64,000 nucleotides of DNA from positions 2,901,365 through 2,965,364 of the forward strand of contig JAGTTQ010000001.1 of NCBI GenBank assembly GCA_018223415.1. Direction: 5' to 3'. Positions 62,238 to 64,000 of the stretch are shown piece by piece. The stretch comes from Eubacteriaceae bacterium Marseille-Q4139 (lineage in GTDB: Bacteria; Bacillota; Clostridia; Lachnospirales; Lachnospiraceae). The position numbers were made by a program, and so were the translations under genes. Numbering within the stretch: position 1 is the stretch's first letter; each line of letters starts with the position of its first letter. The notes under the pieces were generated by a model. The model did no database searches and had not been told where the DNA came from. It worked only from the letters and a program-made list of their open reading frames with translations.

Positions 62238-62361
62238 GGGAATCTCGCTTACAAAACGGGAGTTTCATTTACAAAATGGGAATCTCACTTACAAAACAGG
62301 ATTTTAAATTACAAAAAGAGACTCTTGGATTACAAACGGGACTCTCAGATTGCTATTTACC
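62238..62361. repeat. Tandem 20-bp repeats at the right end of the IS30 element
   Basis: Five 20-bp units plus a partial sixth share the pattern GGGANTCTC then TTACAAA (units begin at 62238, 62258, 62278, 62298, 62318 and 62338). The left end has a single inverted unit (TTGTAATCCGAGATTCC near 59245). These are probably transposase-binding sites, arranged asymmetrically. Confidence 0.8.
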
Positions 62362-63675
62362 GCCATTTATTATATTCAGACGGAGCTTGGCTATTCAGAG
62401 GAATATTTCGGAGAGAATGATCAACATTATGGCAGCTATAGTAGACATCAGACTAGAAAAATTGAAAGAATTGGGAAAAAGTATCAATGGATCACAATGT
62501 ATAATATGTTGGCACGTATTTCCGATCATTATAAAATGGTTGACCGCTGGGGCTATCCAGAGAATGAAGATGCAAAATTTGAGGGGGCATGGAAGCCATA
62601 CGTTAGAGACTTTGATCCAACGCTGAATGAAAAATTTATGGTTTGTGATGCTGCACCGAAATTTGATATTCTGGACGAGTTTGTAAATAGAGGAAAAGAG
62701 GAAAATAAGACTGCAGATATTTCTACAGAAGATACACAGAAAGAGTGGCTTGAAACGAAAGGAGTATTTTTAAATAAACTAAAAGATACCTTGATTTTGG
62801 ATGATCATGATGGAATGAAATGGATATGTTTGACGAAGTATTGTGATACGGAACGTAAAGACCTGGACACAGAAAAATTACTGGTATGGAGCTGGCTATA
62901 TGCCTATTTTGTTACTCCAGAACAGGCAGATGAGCTTCTCAAGTGTGTTAAAAACGGGCAATCCGTTATTTCGGATGAAACAGCATCTTTTCATGAAACG
63001 TATTCCGTTTTTAATAGAGAATATCCTTGGGCACCAAGTTGTCGGGAATTGAACACATATGCTTGGGCAGATGTGCAGATTAAAACTGGTCAGTATGAAG
63101 CTGTCACTGAAACAGTAAAAGTGCCAAATTATTCTCAACTGGAAACCCTATTGCGTAGATATTCCTGTTTGACTAAAGATAAGGAGATGATGACAGAAGA
63201 ACTAGAAGATGGCTTTGAAACTCCAGAGATTCGATTCAAGAAGAATGAACCAAAACAACGACAAATTGAGAAAAAAATCGGTAAAATTCTTCATGCTACA
63301 ACAAATTTATTGTGGGAAGAGGAATATGATGCAACAAAGGAAGATGCAATTTCTCAAAGTTTGCCGTGTGCTAAGCTCATTGAGTTGATGGATTTAACAC
63401 AACAGAAAGAAGATGGATTTTACTATGATTTTAATGGAGCACTGGCGGCTTTTGATACGGATCTGACCCAAAAGATCAATAGCGTTGTTGTTCGGAAAGA
63501 TATTTTGGATGCTTTTCTTGAAAAGACAGGAATGAAACTTGTTTGGTTGGTAGATGCTGGAAAGGAAATTCATGCGGGAAGTTGTTCCATTGTAAGTTGC
63601 AGTGATTGGGAGGCTGTATTTACTTATGAGGAAGACTGTGTAACAGGTGAAATTTATAGACTTAAAAGCAGATAG
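62362..63675 (+). pseudogene. Avs-like antiviral STAND NTPase, 3' part
   Basis: Resumes at the second copy of GCCATTTATTATA in the same frame as the 5' part (AIYY then IQTELGYSEEYFGE). It contains RKIERIGKKYQWITMYNMLA, a signature of the C-terminal sensor of Avs proteins, then helical and beta regions to the stop at 63675 (437 residues). Joined to the 5' part it gives a protein of about 1,509 residues, as expected for Avs. No ribosome site is seen near its first codons, so it is unlikely to be translated on its own. Confidence 0.85.
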
Positions 63676-63795
63676 CTTTCAGAAATAAAGGTGTGCATCA
63701 GTGTGACTTCTGTTATACAGGGTATTCATTAGTAGACCTCAAGATATGAATTTATATATCATTCTCTTAGTAGCTTATTTTGGAGGTGAGAAGTG

Positions 63796-64000
63796 ATGAA
63801 AAATTCCGGAATGTTTCGTTTCATGGTTCCTAATGATTATGAAATATTAAAATATGGTGGAGAGGTTACAAAAGATATAGAATTTGGAATCGAAATGCTT
63901 TTGGAACATCTGCCGAAGGAACAATTTTCAGAAAAAACAGTGAGAGATAATCTTCAGAAATATAATTTTTATAATTTGATGAAAGCTATTGAAAGTTATT
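63796..64000 (+). CDS. Unidentified protein, cut by the window's right edge
   Basis: An open frame starting at ATG 63796 behind GGAGGTGAG, 120 bp after the Avs stop: MKNSGMFRFMVPNDYEILKY, GGEVTKDIEFGIEMLLEHLP and so on for 68 codons, still open at the edge. It is AT-rich like Avs and on the same strand, so it may belong to the defence locus. No family assigned from this fragment. Confidence 0.65.
   Translation, partial: MKNSGMFRFMVPNDYEILKYGGEVTKDIEFGIEMLLEHLPKEQFSEKTVRDNLQKYNFYNLMKAIESY

Larger units (their letters stand above)
59238..62361. mobile_element. IS30-family element, interrupted by IS256
   Basis: Bounded by the 13-bp duplication. The ends are imperfect inverted repeats: left AATTGTAATCCGAGATTCC and, on the other strand at the right, AATAGCAATCTGAGAGTCC. 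Its transposase gene is split at 59835/61201 by an IS256 element. Without the insertion it would be about 1.76 kb. Confidence 0.82.

Noticed and set aside
62238..62350. Regular 20-bp repeats considered as a CRISPR array
   Set aside because: The units are contiguous, degenerate and have no spacers; they match the inverted unit at the other end of the IS30 element.
62015..62626. Frame across the IS30 right end and the start of the Avs 3' part
   Set aside because: Reads the IS30 gene, the terminal repeats and Avs in a wrong frame; no ribosome site or family.
1..64000. tRNA genes as integration targets for the ICE or mobilizable element
   Set aside because: No cloverleaf-like sequence was recognised near either element; attachment sites remain undefined.

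Overview
The window looks like a chromosomal segment of an anaerobic gut Clostridia species, most likely Lachnospiraceae or a close relative. Reasons: a class III (oxygen-sensitive) ribonucleotide reductase, Firmicutes-type Shine-Dalgarno sites throughout, a Tn1549/CTn-type conjugative element, and FakB-like (DegV) and oleate hydratase genes. No rRNA, tRNA or CRISPR array was seen.

Layout. (1) 1-5.6 kb is ordinary chromosome: the 3' part of nrdD, a YitT membrane protein, a coiled-coil protein behind a perfect consensus promoter, a LysR regulator, and a MerR regulator with a flavodoxin lipoprotein that breaks off in mid-domain. (2) 5.6-8 kb is a junction: a second, AT-richer flavodoxin lipoprotein, then a 5'-truncated and frameshifted IS110 transposase ending in a 20-bp-stem hairpin. 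(3) 8-33.1 kb is a GC-rich Tn1549-like integrative conjugative element (ICE), nearly all on the minus strand. It runs from parB (right) through ArdA, the PcfB-like protein, VirD4, Maff2, VirB6, two DNA methyltransferases, PrgI, VirB4, an NlpC/P60 hydrolase, DUF4315/DUF4366, MobC and the relaxase to a sigma-like factor, a TnpW-like protein and two serine recombinases (left). Three AT-rich cargo blocks interrupt it: a MerR-controlled ABC exporter (11.8-14.1 kb), a TIR plus membrane-protein pair that looks like an anti-phage system (16.4-17.4 kb), and an unassigned 299-residue protein (25.9-26.8 kb). Eleven near-identical 19-bp palindromes are spread over 10.4-31.7 kb of this element and nowhere else in the window. 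(4) 33.3-47.1 kb is a plus-strand block centred on fatty acids: MarR and MFS, two TetR-oleate hydratase modules, a radical SAM enzyme, two membrane proteins, a small alarmone synthetase, two DegV/FakB-type fatty-acid-binding proteins and a monoacylglycerol-lipase-like hydrolase. Together they could release, bind, hydrate and sense host or dietary fatty acids. (5) 47.1-55.9 kb is a mobilizable element: a sigma-like protein, a DUF6076-like protein, CHC2 primase, SF3-type helicase, MobV relaxase and a large serine recombinase. (6) 56-64 kb is a defence locus: an Avs-like antiviral STAND NTPase with an N-terminal nuclease, cut by an IS30-family element that is itself cut by an IS256-family element. 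Target-site duplications at both levels allow the ancestral frames to be rebuilt: about 1,509 residues for Avs and 431 for the IS30 transposase. A further gene begins just downstream and runs off the window.

The most notable points are the nested-insertion Avs gene, the TIR/membrane-protein cargo, the 11-copy palindrome family, the fatty-acid island, and the missing AUG start codons of the relaxase, VirD4 and PcfB-like genes. Family assignments come from reading motifs by eye; no database search was run.
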